Shown one piece after another: positions 26,340 to 35,596 of a DNA stretch of 64,000 bases. The stretch is from Ornithinibacillus bavariensis (lineage in GTDB: Bacteria; Bacillota; Bacilli; Bacillales; Amphibacillaceae): the NCBI RefSeq assembly GCF_018333235.1, contig NZ_BORP01000006.1:124001-188000 (forward strand), in the 5' to 3' direction. Made by a program: the position numbers and the translations under genes. The notes under the pieces were generated by a model. The model saw only the letters and a list, made by a program, of their open reading frames with translations, was not told where the DNA came from and searched no databases. Each line of letters opens with the position of its first letter. Position 1 is the first letter of the stretch.

Positions 26340-26605
26340 TTCTTTAAATCATAAGTGACTTTACGTAAATCTAAAATATTTCTAGCTAGTCTACCTACTT
26401 TATATACTAAAAAAATTTATCACCTAATCGAAGGTAATCCAATGCTTTTGCTAATTCCTGACGGTCGGATTTTGCACCACTTTGTTTTTACTGGAAGAAT
26501 CTATGATAACCGTATTTCTGTAGCTGCTCTACTTGAAGTTCTAAATCTTGTGCAGGTAGTAACTCCTGCATATTCTAATATTGCCATGATGTATCATTCT
26601 CCTGG
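26340..26605 (-). pseudogene. Serine resolvase N-terminal remnant
   Basis: Read on the minus strand, separate frames give MAILEYAGVTT, then QDLELQVEQLQKYGYHRFFQ, a stop, KQSGAKSDRQELAKALDYLR, and after a shift LVYKVGRLARNILDLRKVTY. This matches the resolvase/invertase catalytic domain (YARVSTxDQxLxxQ, SGAKxxRPEL, LDRLARN). The expected R-V-S-T catalytic segment is already lost. It ends at the inverted repeat and has no DNA-binding domain left. Confidence 0.7.
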
Positions 26606-26834
26606 TTGTCTATAAGTCTTATACCTTCTGTGTGTTTATTTATAGACTAACTTCAAGACAATAACAAAATAGTTTTTTTGTGTCTAAAAGTTGAAGTTTT
26701 ATACTCCATTAAATGTATGTTAAAACACTTTAAAAGTTTGATGAAAATTCAACAATCGAGTATATGAACCTATTTAAAAATTTGTACTATAATGTTCACT
26801 TTTAATAATTTAATGTAAATAAGGGGAAATAATA

Positions 26835-27725
26835 ATGATCAAGATAACTTTATGGGAGAACGCATATGATTCAATAGAGCATGGGTTGGAACATTTAGAA
26901 ATAGCTATTAATAATGATAATGCTTACGATTATAGGAGAGCTGTTTTAGACTTTTGTCATGCAGCGGAGTTGTTGTTAAAAGAGATATTATTCAGAATAG
27001 ATCCTATTTACGCGTTCGATAAGAACGATTTGTTTAAGAAATGTTTAGATCCATTGCATCCGACAATTGAAGAACTTTATTCCTGTAAGTCTTTGGAGGT
27101 GCATCCATTATGTAATGCTGTAGAAAAATATGCACCTGAATTGAAGAATGAGTATAATGCGAATCTAAATGTTTTTTCTAAAGAAGCATCTAAATTAAGA
27201 AATAAGATTCAACACTTTTGTTATGAGTCAACAGTATCGGAAATAAGAGGTACTTTATTGAAGTTAAGCTATCAGTTGTTATGTCCAGTTTTTTCTTACC
27301 TAGATACCGAGATGAAATACGACCCATTAGAGGAAAGATTGTATGAGGCATTCTCAGTGGAAAATGTATTGAGATATTATAAAGAGATATATCACCAAGA
27401 GAATAGAGATTATTCTATAGGTTGTTGTTATGCCTGTGGTTCATATGGCTTAATAATGACGTATGAAGAAGGTTATCCTACTTCTTGTGAATGTCTAGCA
27501 TGTAAGTTTACGCAGAAAGATATTCAAGTGGAAGATTATAGAATATGTCCTGATTGTGGTGGTAACTCACTTATATATTCTGAAGAACTTGATGGAGGGA
27601 TATGTCTTTGGTATAAATGTGCAAACCATAAAGATGGCGGTATAGTTATTTCCATGGAAATGTGTGATAGTTGTAATGACTATAAAATTGAAAATGTTTG
27701 TAATTGCACTGAATCAGTGGAGTAA
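26835..27725 (+). CDS. HEPN-like protein with C-terminal zinc ribbons
   Basis: A 296-residue protein. The first 170 residues are helical, with a HEPN-type ASKLRNKIQHFCYE segment (R-x4-H). The rest is Cys-rich: CCYACGSYG (about 199), SCECLACKF (about 220), CPDCGGN (about 237), CDSCNDY (about 278) and CNC near the end, giving at least two zinc ribbons. This pairing suggests an RNase-like effector that binds nucleic acid through zinc modules. I do not recognise a named family. A TATAAT box at 26788-26793 lies 42 bases before the start, and AAGGGGAAA precedes the ATG. Intact and alone. Confidence 0.65.
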   Translation: MIKITLWENAYDSIEHGLEHLEIAINNDNAYDYRRAVLDFCHAAELLLKEILFRIDPIYAFDKNDLFKKCLDPLHPTIEELYSCKSLEVHPLCNAVEKYAPELKNEYNANLNVFSKEASKLRNKIQHFCYESTVSEIRGTLLKLSYQLLCPVFSYLDTEMKYDPLEERLYEAFSVENVLRYYKEIYHQENRDYSIGCCYACGSYGLIMTYEEGYPTSCECLACKFTQKDIQVEDYRICPDCGGNSLIYSEELDGGICLWYKCANHKDGGIVISMEMCDSCNDYKIENVCNCTESVE

Positions 27726-28017
27726 CAAATGAAGTGAAAGGATTATACATATCTGAACTCGAATTTTCTTAATGAGAACTAAGTGGATTATCTAAAAAGT
27801 TATAGGTAGTGTCTTTTCAATTGGATTAATGCTTAGTGTGGCAAAGTTAGAATGCTAAAGGGGTTCAATTTAACATATTTTATGTAGTGATATATTTTTA
27901 TTTAACCAAAGAATGTTAGTTTTTTTGAACTAACGTTCTTGTGTTGTTGGAATCAGATTTTATTATGTAAGTTTAATAGATATTGGTTGGTTAAAGTAGA
28001 CTGTAAAGGATTACATA

Positions 28018-28131
28018 AATAATGTACTTAAAAAAGAATTATCTGGTTATAGATTTGTTAATAAAGAGTTAGTAAGAATCACGGCAGACGAAGAAATTAA
28101 AGAAATCGTAGAAGCAATAAGAAAACGTTAG
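28018..28131 (+). pseudogene. AbiJ-like domain remnant
   Basis: A 37-codon open stretch reads LKKELSGYRFVNKELVRITA followed by DEEIKEIVEAIRK and a stop; the frame is closed just upstream. The Y-R-F-V-x-x-x-[LI]-x-x-I-T-x-x-E-E-I pattern is typical of AbiJ N-terminal domains in abortive-infection HEPN proteins. Too short to be functional. Confidence 0.4.
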
Positions 28132-28150
28132 GAGGTGATCTTTCCTAACG
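28121..28150 (-). terminator. Terminator of the methyltransferase-Mrr gene
   Basis: CGTTAGGA (28126-28133) pairs with TCCTAACG (28143-28150); on the minus strand the stem is followed by TTTTCTTATT. Confidence 0.75.
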
Positions 28151-28173
28151 CTTAAGGTAATTGATATTAAATG

Positions 28174-30603
28174 TTAGCCCCTATTAATATCACTAATGTA
28201 ATATTTATTAGGGAAATGTTTGTTTAGCATTGCAAGAAGTTCAGAACCTTTTAATAATTCTACACCTGTCAATTTACCTTCCTGTAATCCAGCTTGTGTA
28301 TAATCAGAAGTAGTAATACAAATACCCTGAGTAAATCCGTCGGTCATTTTAACGCTGTTTAGACGTTGGATTGGTTCACTTCCAACATTACCAATCCATC
28401 TTTTCACTTGGAAAATAAACCTTTCTTGCTTGTTAGTACGTATATTCAATTTCGTTGCAACCAGATCTACTCCTCGGTCACCAGCTCCACCCATTCGAGC
28501 AACATTTTGATACCCTTCCTTAATTAGCAACTGTTTTATTAACTCTTCCAAACCGTAAGGGTCAATTGTCCTTAGATCAATCAGGTTTTCTCCATATTGA
28601 TTTTTATAGGATTCTTTTCTGATAAAGCCACGGTCTGTTTCTTCACAAAAATTTAAAAGGAGATTGTTTATATCTGCTTCTTTTGATTTTGAGTCAATTA
28701 TTTTCTCAAGTAATCCAGGGTCTCCATTGCAAAGCTTATCACTTATTTCAAAATAGATATCTTCCAAAGTGAAAAAACTGTTTTGTTTTACCAGTAGATT
28801 TTCAATAATGACAGGAATAATATCATAAAGTTTTACAAACAAGGTTTCAGAATCTTCAAGGTCTACATAGAGTTTATCTTCATCAAGGTAAACGTGATGT
28901 TTAAAATCGATCTTAAAATTATCCTTTATTATCCGCTTAACTCTTTCCTGTTGAGGAGAATTTGCGGTAGTACGATTTTTAATAACTTCACTTTCGATAT
29001 CGATTATTAGCTTACTTAAGCTATACGGTGCAGAGCTTTCTTGGATTTTCTTGTAAACAAACCTTTTAATTCTAAACTCTACATTCTTATCACCAATAAA
29101 CCAATATTTCTGGTCTTCAGGTAACTTAGTAAAGATCAAGTACATTTCTTTTGAAAGTGTGCTTTTAAAAGCTGCTTGCTTGCGTAATGTAGGGTCAGAT
29201 ATTGTCTTATCAATACGTGTTATATATTCAAACCCATTTTGTCTAGCTTTTAAAATATACTGAGAAAGCAAGTCGAAATACTTTTTCTGTCCAAGGTTTA
29301 CGGCTAATACTACAAAGCCGTTGGTATTTATGCTACTGCTAAAAGCGCCAAACATTTTGTTAATATCACTTACATGATGATCGTAATCTTTATCTCTCTT
29401 TCTGGTTGGTGCGTTTGAAACAACGATTTCTTTTTCTAGGAGTTCACCTTTTAATGCATATTTAGATTTATCAACGAAGTGATATAGCCAATCACGGTAT
29501 AACTGGTTTCGTTCCAAATAAGGAACTTGGTCGTGGTAGGGGGGATCAGTTAGAATCAAATCCACCTTATTATCCCCTGTGAAAGTTGATGACATAAAAT
29601 CGTTGTAATCAGAATTCACAAGTGTAAAACTGTTTTTTAGCCATTCACCATTTTCTTCAATATATTTTTTGTGAAACTGCTTGAATTTGTTGTACTTTTC
29701 TTCAAATAGATACCAGACATTCATTTCCTGGGCTTGTTCACGCATAACCTGATAAATATACTCAGAGCCAGAACCATATTGCGCAATCCTAGAAAGGGTC
29801 AAGCTAGCAACTAGGAAATGTTGGAGCAAATTCTTTTCGTGGCACTCTGGTAAGGATGAAATTGCTTCTTGTAATTTTAATAATGCTAATTTATTACGGG
29901 TTGTAAAATTAGTATCATATTTGTCAGCGCCAGTTCCTTTTGTAATGTTAATCCTACTATTTTCTATTAGGTTATGGCTTGGAAATTGAGAAACATCACT
30001 TTTTTCTAGGGATTTAATCTTTTGCTCATCAAATGAGTCAAACTGCTTTGTGGTATTTCCACACTCCGGACACTTATGGAGCATTATTATATTTTTTCCA
30101 TCCTTTATATCACGGTGTGCTTTAGGATTGAGATAATTGTCGGTTTCAGGGTCAAAATGAAGTTTCTTAATATAATTCTTTTTATTACAGCAACGGGTTT
30201 CGTAGAGAAAACGTATTTCTTCAAAGCATTGTTCTTTAACTTGATTAAACAACTTCAATAAACGGCCTAAATTTGCTGTTTGATAAAAAGTACTTACTAC
30301 GTCAAATGTATAGTTATCTAGTTCACTTCCATAGAATTTTTTATTACTTTCGCTAGCTGAAATGATATAAGAGCCTGAACCAATAAAAGGATCAAGAACA
30401 ATACCGTCAGAGTCAGTAAGTGTATCCATTATGATTTTTCCTATTTCGGGGGATTTCCGCCCCTTAAAATTAAATTGATTCTTTAAAAGGGTTGGTACAC
30501 TATTTTTTACATCACGAAGTTTCCTTCTTAACATCAAGGTTTTTTCAATTACCTCTGGGTCGGCTTTCGAAGCCATTGATTGGTATGAAATGTGATTCTC
30601 CAT
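28174..30603 (-). CDS. DNA methyltransferase fused to Mrr-type restriction nuclease
   Basis: A protein of 809 residues. The N-terminal half is an amino-methyltransferase with motif I DPFIGSG (71-77), a CxxC knuckle HKCPECGN (about 177) and catalytic DPPY (353-356) within LILTDPPYHDQVPYLERN. A middle region of unknown fold (about 520-680) is followed by an Mrr-like PD-(D/E)xK domain: GDRGVDLVA (Asp 713) and FQVKRW (Gln 732, Lys 734), then ICITTSDYTQAG. Both activities look complete, so one polypeptide could both modify and cut. ATG at 30603 follows GAGGGGG and lies one base after the stop of the regulator, so the two are coupled. Confidence 0.85.
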   Translation of the reverse strand: MENHISYQSMASKADPEVIEKTLMLRRKLRDVKNSVPTLLKNQFNFKGRKSPEIGKIIMDTLTDSDGIVLDPFIGSGSYIISASESNKKFYGSELDNYTFDVVSTFYQTANLGRLLKLFNQVKEQCFEEIRFLYETRCCNKKNYIKKLHFDPETDNYLNPKAHRDIKDGKNIIMLHKCPECGNTTKQFDSFDEQKIKSLEKSDVSQFPSHNLIENSRINITKGTGADKYDTNFTTRNKLALLKLQEAISSLPECHEKNLLQHFLVASLTLSRIAQYGSGSEYIYQVMREQAQEMNVWYLFEEKYNKFKQFHKKYIEENGEWLKNSFTLVNSDYNDFMSSTFTGDNKVDLILTDPPYHDQVPYLERNQLYRDWLYHFVDKSKYALKGELLEKEIVVSNAPTRKRDKDYDHHVSDINKMFGAFSSSINTNGFVVLAVNLGQKKYFDLLSQYILKARQNGFEYITRIDKTISDPTLRKQAAFKSTLSKEMYLIFTKLPEDQKYWFIGDKNVEFRIKRFVYKKIQESSAPYSLSKLIIDIESEVIKNRTTANSPQQERVKRIIKDNFKIDFKHHVYLDEDKLYVDLEDSETLFVKLYDIIPVIIENLLVKQNSFFTLEDIYFEISDKLCNGDPGLLEKIIDSKSKEADINNLLLNFCEETDRGFIRKESYKNQYGENLIDLRTIDPYGLEELIKQLLIKEGYQNVARMGGAGDRGVDLVATKLNIRTNKQERFIFQVKRWIGNVGSEPIQRLNSVKMTDGFTQGICITTSDYTQAGLQEGKLTGVELLKGSELLAMLNKHFPNKYYISDINRG

Positions 30604-30604
30604 G

Positions 30605-31144
30605 TTAATCCCCCTCATTTTTAAATAAATCACCAACACTAATGTTGAAATAGTATGCAGCTGTAACAATAAAAGTCCATGACAAGTTCCTTTGGTGGTT
30701 CCGCTTTCTTTGTAGGACATAAAAATAGTTACTTGAGTAGTTACTTTCAAAGAAGCTCTCAAATTTGTCTGGATTTTGAATGTCATGCTCAATCAAGAGT
30801 TTCAGAATGTTTTGTTTAGCAACATTCGATGGTATGAAAACATCCGGACTTTGCGGTAAAATATTATCCTCAGTAATATTTGTGGACACAAAATCTGAAA
30901 AATGAACCTTCAAGCTACTTGTTAGCAAAGTTATTTCCGCATGATGAAGCTCTGGAAGTTTTTCTTTGTAGTACCAGCTAGAAATTGTACGACAAGGAAT
31001 GCCTGTTTTTTCACTAATACTTTCAAAGAAATCTTTGTTTTTAGACCACCTATAATGTCTAATAAGAAAGTTAATATTGGTGTACACCTGTTCTTTAACT
31101 TCATCTTTTTTCATATCAACTATTTTTTTGAATTGGTAATCCAA
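30605..31144 (-). CDS. HTH regulator of the methyltransferase-Mrr operon
   Basis: About 180 residues. The first helix-turn-helix is FFESISEKTGIPCRTISSWY, as in Cro/CI-type regulators, and a second helical part ends WTFIVTAAYYFNISVGDLFK, which resembles another helix-turn-helix. It is placed like a restriction-modification control protein directly before the methyltransferase-nuclease gene. The start is uncertain: a TTG at 31144 is eight bases from GGAG; an ATG at 31114 lacks a good site. The gap to the divergent adenine methylase (31145-31324) would contain both promoters and its operator. Confidence 0.65.
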   Translation of the reverse strand: MDYQFKKIVDMKKDEVKEQVYTNINFLIRHYRWSKNKDFFESISEKTGIPCRTISSWYYKEKLPELHHAEITLLTSSLKVHFSDFVSTNITEDNILPQSPDVFIPSNVAKQNILKLLIEHDIQNPDKFESFFESNYSSNYFYVLQRKRNHQRNLSWTFIVTAAYYFNISVGDLFKNEGD

Positions 31145-31324
31145 CTGAAACACTCCAAAATTTTAAGTTGTTATCAGTTTATTTCAATTAGCAACGATTA
31201 TTTGTTACTGAGGGTGGAATTCTATGGTATGATAAATTTAAGGAGAATGATCAATACAAGGAAAATGATTTATTGTTGTCGAATTTTAAGATATAATGAG
31301 AGTTTGAAGACAAGAGGTGGAACA

Positions 31325-32590
31325 ATGAAAAATGAATTCCCAATACTTAATTATCCAGGTAGTAAGCGCAACTTGCTAAGCTTTATTGATGAATATACAA
31401 CTAGCCATATTCCGAAAGATAAGGCAGTCTTTGACATATTCGCTGGTAGTGGAGCGGTTTCATACTTTTATAAAGATAGATTTAAGGTATATGCAAATGA
31501 TTCGGAACAGTATTCATCAGTAATACTAAATGCGCTATTAAAATTTCAGCCTAAAAATAAGATTGATGAATTATTAAAAGAAATGGATCGTTTTAGCGAA
31601 TTTAATAAGCAGAAACTAATAAGTGTATATAACGATTGGATTAATAAAGAAAAAGAATTGTTAGTGTCATTAAAATTTGATGAGATCGAACAGTTTTATT
31701 TGTCTTTCCCTAATGTATGGAAGGAAAATGTGGTTTTAAATAATATGGAAGTAACTATTGAGAAGTTAAGAACACTCCCTTTTTATTGCCTTTTTACTAG
31801 TTACTATTCGGGGAATTATTTTGGCGTGTATCAATCAGTGGAAATAGACAGCATAAGGTTTGCAATAGAGGAAGCTGACTTAAATATTGAAACTAAAAAT
31901 ATGCTCCTTTCAGCATTGTTTTATGCAATGAAAGAAGCGGTTTTTAGTAAAGACGGTCACATGGCGCAGCCACTTGGATTGAGTAATAACTTGGAAAAAT
32001 TATTTAAAAGAAGAAATGTATCGATTTATGAAAAATTTGTTCAAAAGGTAACAGATTTTTTTTCTATTAGCTTTTTAACGGAGGATAAAGGCAATAAAGT
32101 TTTTAATTACACTTTTGACGAGCTGTTTTTCAATAAAATGGATTTATTTAATGATGTAGGCTTCATCTATGCTGATCCACCATATACAGATATGCAGTAT
32201 TCCCGCTATTTCCACTTGCTAAATACGTTAGTAAATTATCAGTATCCAGAAATGACAATGTATAGGGGTAATTTATCCAAGGGTCTATACACCGAAAATA
32301 GATTCCAGTCACCTTTGAGTCAGAAATCAAAGGCGATAGTTTATCATAAAAAACTTTTTGATTTTTGTAAGGATAAAAAAATTGGACTTGCATTTAGTTT
32401 TGCTTATCCTTTTGATCCGGTTAGTCAACCGACTAATCGTTATGTTCTTAACATATTCGATTTAATTGACTATGGCAAAAATGTATTTAAAGGTGATTTT
32501 CAATATTATACTCAAGACTATAATCATTCTAATAATCGCAATAGCAATTCGAAGAAGGTACTCGAATATCTATTGCTATATACACCATAG
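31325..32590 (+). CDS. DNA adenine methylase (D12 class)
   Basis: A 421-residue N6-adenine methyltransferase. Its N-terminus PILNYPGSKRNLLSFI contains the PGxK SAM-binding motif, then motif I DIFAGSGAVSYFY (37 onward) and motif IV YADPPYTDMQYSRYFH (DPPY 284-287). The order is that of alpha/D12 enzymes such as Dam and M.DpnIIA. ATG at 31325 follows AAGAGGTGG; the frame reads much further upstream but overlaps the divergent regulator without a start signal. It is followed after 17 bases by the second plus-strand methyltransferase. Confidence 0.88.
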   Translation: MKNEFPILNYPGSKRNLLSFIDEYTTSHIPKDKAVFDIFAGSGAVSYFYKDRFKVYANDSEQYSSVILNALLKFQPKNKIDELLKEMDRFSEFNKQKLISVYNDWINKEKELLVSLKFDEIEQFYLSFPNVWKENVVLNNMEVTIEKLRTLPFYCLFTSYYSGNYFGVYQSVEIDSIRFAIEEADLNIETKNMLLSALFYAMKEAVFSKDGHMAQPLGLSNNLEKLFKRRNVSIYEKFVQKVTDFFSISFLTEDKGNKVFNYTFDELFFNKMDLFNDVGFIYADPPYTDMQYSRYFHLLNTLVNYQYPEMTMYRGNLSKGLYTENRFQSPLSQKSKAIVYHKKLFDFCKDKKIGLAFSFAYPFDPVSQPTNRYVLNIFDLIDYGKNVFKGDFQYYTQDYNHSNNRNSNSKKVLEYLLLYTP

Positions 32591-32607
32591 AAAAGAGGGG
32601 ATGAAAA

Positions 32608-34227
32608 ATGGATTTATATTCACTAAAACAGAAGATTTCAGGAATAAAACCAACAAATCGTAACCCTCTTTATCAATCTCATTTGTATTGGTCACAAAAG
32701 CCGTTTAATATAAGTGATTTGCTAATTGAAGAACTTACTGAAGAAGGCGATATTGTATTCGATCCATTTATGGGTTCGGGTGTAACTGTTATAGAATCGG
32801 TTTTGCTAAACCGTAAGTCAGTAGGTGTGGAAATAAACGAACTACCAATTTTCATTGTTGATACACTGTTAAGTAAAGTAGAAGACATGGAGAGCCTAAA
32901 TAATTTTCTTAAGGAATTTGAAGAGTTTGTAGACGGACTAAACAAATATTATAAAACATGGTCAGCTGAAAATGATGATCATGGAATTGTAAAGAAAGTA
33001 ATATTTGATCGAGATTCACCATTCGCTGAACCAATAATTAAGGAAATACACTATCAGCATCAAGGAAACAGAATCAACTATATAAAAGAGCCAGATATTT
33101 TTGATGTTGAACAATTTTCTTTAAATAAAGATTATAAGTATATACGTGATTATGTGATGGTGCCAAATAGTCGTTTAGCAGTTCAAAATGAACAAAGTGT
33201 AGCTTCACTTTTTACACCAAGAGCATTATGTGTTATTGATGAAATCTTAGGGTATGAGGCTAGCTTAAACGACAGAAATTATCAGGACATAATCAGATAC
33301 GTCTTAATGAGTTCACTTCATTTGATAAAAATTACAGATTTGAAATCTAATTCTCAATGGCCACTCTGGACGCCTAGGGAAAATTGTTTAGAAAAAAACG
33401 CTATTGATGTAATTAAAAAACGAATCCGGTTATTTTATGACTCGTATGATTTTGTTGATAAAAATTTCAATGAAACAATAAAGCGAGTATCAAATTTTAA
33501 AGAACTGTCTGATGATGGAAATTACCTAATATTAAATAAAGGCACTCAGCATCTTAATAGTGATGACATTCCTGATAACAGTATAGATTTAGTCATAACC
33601 GATCCTCCATACTTAGGACAAGTGTTATATTCTGAGTATATGCAGTTATACTATCCATTTTTAGACCTAAACTTTAATCTAGAGGATGAAATTGTTATAT
33701 CCAATGCAAAGGGTAGGGATAAAGATGAAAAATCATATTTTAATTTACTTGACCAGAGCTTTGGAAAAACAACCAAAAAGCTTAAAAAGGGAAAAATAAT
33801 GTGCCTATATTTTCATGACAGTAATTTAGATGTATGGAACAGGCTAATAAATATTACGAAGAAACATGGTCTGCACTTTTTAGGACAAGTTCATGTATAT
33901 AAAAAACTGACACTTAAAAATATCCTAAGTCCTAAAAAATCACTCCAAGGGGATTCCATTTTATTTTTTATAAATGAAAAAAGAGATTACGAAGTAATTG
34001 AAGCAGAAACAATTGATGAAATAGTTGAGAATGTTGTCGCTCATGTTAAATTTGAACTTAAAAATAAAGGTTCATTAACTACAACGCAATTGATGGATGA
34101 CGGATTAATGGAATATATAATACAAAACAACTGGTTAGCTGAGCTTAGTTCAAAATATAAGAGTATTATTGATGTTTTTGAACCTTATGTTAAATGGGAC
34201 AAAGAAAAGGGTAGATGGGTTTTGTAA
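32608..34227 (+). CDS. DNA methyltransferase, second plus-strand enzyme
   Basis: A 539-residue amino-methyltransferase. NPLYQSHLYWSQKPFNISDL at the start is a beta/DUF1156-like opening, followed by motif I DPFMGSGVT (52 onward) and DPPYLGQV (332 onward). This domain order resembles the N-terminal half of the divergent fusion protein, so the two may be paralogues. A roughly 140-residue C-terminal extension has no motif I recognise. AGAGGGGATG precedes the ATG. It forms an operon with the D12 enzyme, and together with the fusion gene may act on the two strands of an asymmetric site (inference). Confidence 0.83.
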   Translation: MDLYSLKQKISGIKPTNRNPLYQSHLYWSQKPFNISDLLIEELTEEGDIVFDPFMGSGVTVIESVLLNRKSVGVEINELPIFIVDTLLSKVEDMESLNNFLKEFEEFVDGLNKYYKTWSAENDDHGIVKKVIFDRDSPFAEPIIKEIHYQHQGNRINYIKEPDIFDVEQFSLNKDYKYIRDYVMVPNSRLAVQNEQSVASLFTPRALCVIDEILGYEASLNDRNYQDIIRYVLMSSLHLIKITDLKSNSQWPLWTPRENCLEKNAIDVIKKRIRLFYDSYDFVDKNFNETIKRVSNFKELSDDGNYLILNKGTQHLNSDDIPDNSIDLVITDPPYLGQVLYSEYMQLYYPFLDLNFNLEDEIVISNAKGRDKDEKSYFNLLDQSFGKTTKKLKKGKIMCLYFHDSNLDVWNRLINITKKHGLHFLGQVHVYKKLTLKNILSPKKSLQGDSILFFINEKRDYEVIEAETIDEIVENVVAHVKFELKNKGSLTTTQLMDDGLMEYIIQNNWLAELSSKYKSIIDVFEPYVKWDKEKGRWVL

Positions 34228-34896
34228 TAAATTAGAAAAAGAAATGTCGACGTTAGGTGTCTTTTCTTATTTATACATGAATGAAAGAAATTAAAAAGGT
34301 GTCCAGCCAAACCTGTGGCCTATTATAGAAGTAAGAAAGCTCGCAAATACTGCGAGCTAAGTTAGGACATCCTTGGGTTATTTCATTGATTTATCGTGCT
34401 AAGTTCAAGCCAAGTTAAATTACAAACCATTTTACTCTATTAGAAGAAATTGCTTTATATCAAAGGTTTGACCGGGTTTATTGCTAATCATTTCGTGCAT
34501 TTTTAAGTAAATTTAATCAAATTTGAGATGTAAGGTTCAATCAGAATAACTTCTTATATAAAAAAGAATAATAGTTATTGAAAAGACAAACAGAAAACAA
34601 AGTATCATCTTCTTTATAGAAAATTTTAGAAGCATGTAATATCTTTCGGATGGAAGCATAGATTTTTAAGAGAATAGATTAATTAAAACAGCATTTGGAA
34701 TAAAATCCAAATGTTTTTTATTTACTTTCTAAGATGAACCAAATTATAGGAAGTAAAATTTAATAATCAATCAATACCTCTCTTACTAAAAAATAATAAG
34801 TTATAAATACATTAAATAAATCTCATTCTCCTAGAAGGAAATTACAAGAATTTGTTGAACTACTATTAATAGTAATAATAGAAGAGAGGTAACAAA
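34228..34896. other. Intergenic region with nested hairpin, no gene
   Basis: About 670 A+T-rich bases. AGGTGTCC (34297-34304) and GGACATCCTT (34365-34374) flank an inner perfect stem AGCTCGCA/TGCGAGCT (34338-34345, 34351-34358). Further right is the terminator at 34692. No open frame or tRNA was found; a small RNA ending at that terminator is possible but not shown. Confidence 0.45.
34692..34720 (+). terminator. Rho-independent terminator, orphan
   Basis: CATTTGGA (34692-34699) pairs with TCCAAATG (34706-34713), followed by TTTTTT. The nearest upstream gene ends 465 bases earlier, so the transcript it ends is unclear. Confidence 0.7.
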
Positions 34897-35109
34897 ATGA
34901 ACCACGACTTCGACCGATTACGATGTCCAAATTGCAAAAGATTATACAAAATGAACGATCAAGTTTTCCTAGATAATTTAAATACTGTTATTCATCAAAA
35001 GTGCTACAACCCTAATACCATTTATACTGTAAAAGATAAAGGTACCTATAAAGAGATTATAGAACGGAATCCTTTCTTTAGTGACCTAACTCCTCAGAGC
35101 TCCACTTGA
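34897..35109 (+). CDS. Small zinc-finger-like hypothetical protein
   Basis: A 70-residue protein with one CPNC knuckle (about residues 10-13) and a later HQKC (about 33-36), which together could bind one zinc ion. The ribosome binding site AGAGAGG is good. I recognise no family. Its 3' end overlaps the end of the convergent comK-like gene by 24 bases. Confidence 0.55.
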   Translation: MNHDFDRLRCPNCKRLYKMNDQVFLDNLNTVIHQKCYNPNTIYTVKDKGTYKEIIERNPFFSDLTPQSST

Positions 35110-35559
35110 CAACGATTTGATTAAACTGGTCCTTTCCAATTGCTTAAGTAATTCTAATATAGTTACATCCATCTTGATCTGATTTCCATTTTTGAATATT
35201 ACTAGAGTTTGATGGTACCGTGAGACATCCTCAACAATACTCTCTACATGATTATAAAATATCCAACCACACTTCCAATCCTTCAAGGCACGTGTTGGAA
35301 AGGCAAAAATATTTCTATAAATACTTATTGGGATAGGAACCTTTCGGCTGAACCCAGTAAGATACTTAATCGACTCCCGTCTACCTTCAAAAGAGCAAAA
35401 GTTATCCAAACAACCCCTTTTGATAATCTCAAAAGGGGTTTTCTCTATATATAAAGTTTGATCTGTTTCCATTGCAATTGTTTCATAACTAATATTATTA
35501 CTAGGCAACAGGGCCATTGTTCGTTCGTTTATTTCATAATGAGGGAGTATCCTGCTCAT
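35086..35559 (-). CDS. comK: ComK-like competence transcription factor
   Basis: A 157-residue ComK homologue. The pattern seen in Bacillus and Staphylococcus ComK is present: YEINERTMALLP near the start, the Cys-rich CLDNFCSFEGRRESIKYLTG block, PIPISIYRNIFAFPT, and WKCGWIFYNHV. ComK is the master activator of DNA-uptake genes and binds paired AT-boxes. It is shorter than B. subtilis ComK (192), lacking the C-terminal tail that adaptor MecA recognises in that species. AAAGGAAG precedes the ATG. It lies downstream of an XRE gene on the same strand, which may repress it. Confidence 0.8.
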   Translation of the reverse strand: MSRILPHYEINERTMALLPSNNISYETIAMETDQTLYIEKTPFEIIKRGCLDNFCSFEGRRESIKYLTGFSRKVPIPISIYRNIFAFPTRALKDWKCGWIFYNHVESIVEDVSRYHQTLVIFKNGNQIKMDVTILELLKQLERTSLIKSLSSGALRS

Positions 35560-35596
35560 TAAACCTATCTTCCTTTATTAGTTGAAAATTCTCTTT

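Noticed and set aside
26350-26362. ATCATAAGTGA resembling the attachment repeat
   Set aside because: It lies inside the resolvase relic and is explained by its coding sequence (VTYDL on the minus strand); only 11 bases match.
30941-31324. Long upstream extension of the D12 methylase frame
   Set aside because: It overlaps the divergent regulator and lacks a start signal; ATG at 31325 has a good ribosome binding site and begins with the PGxK motif.
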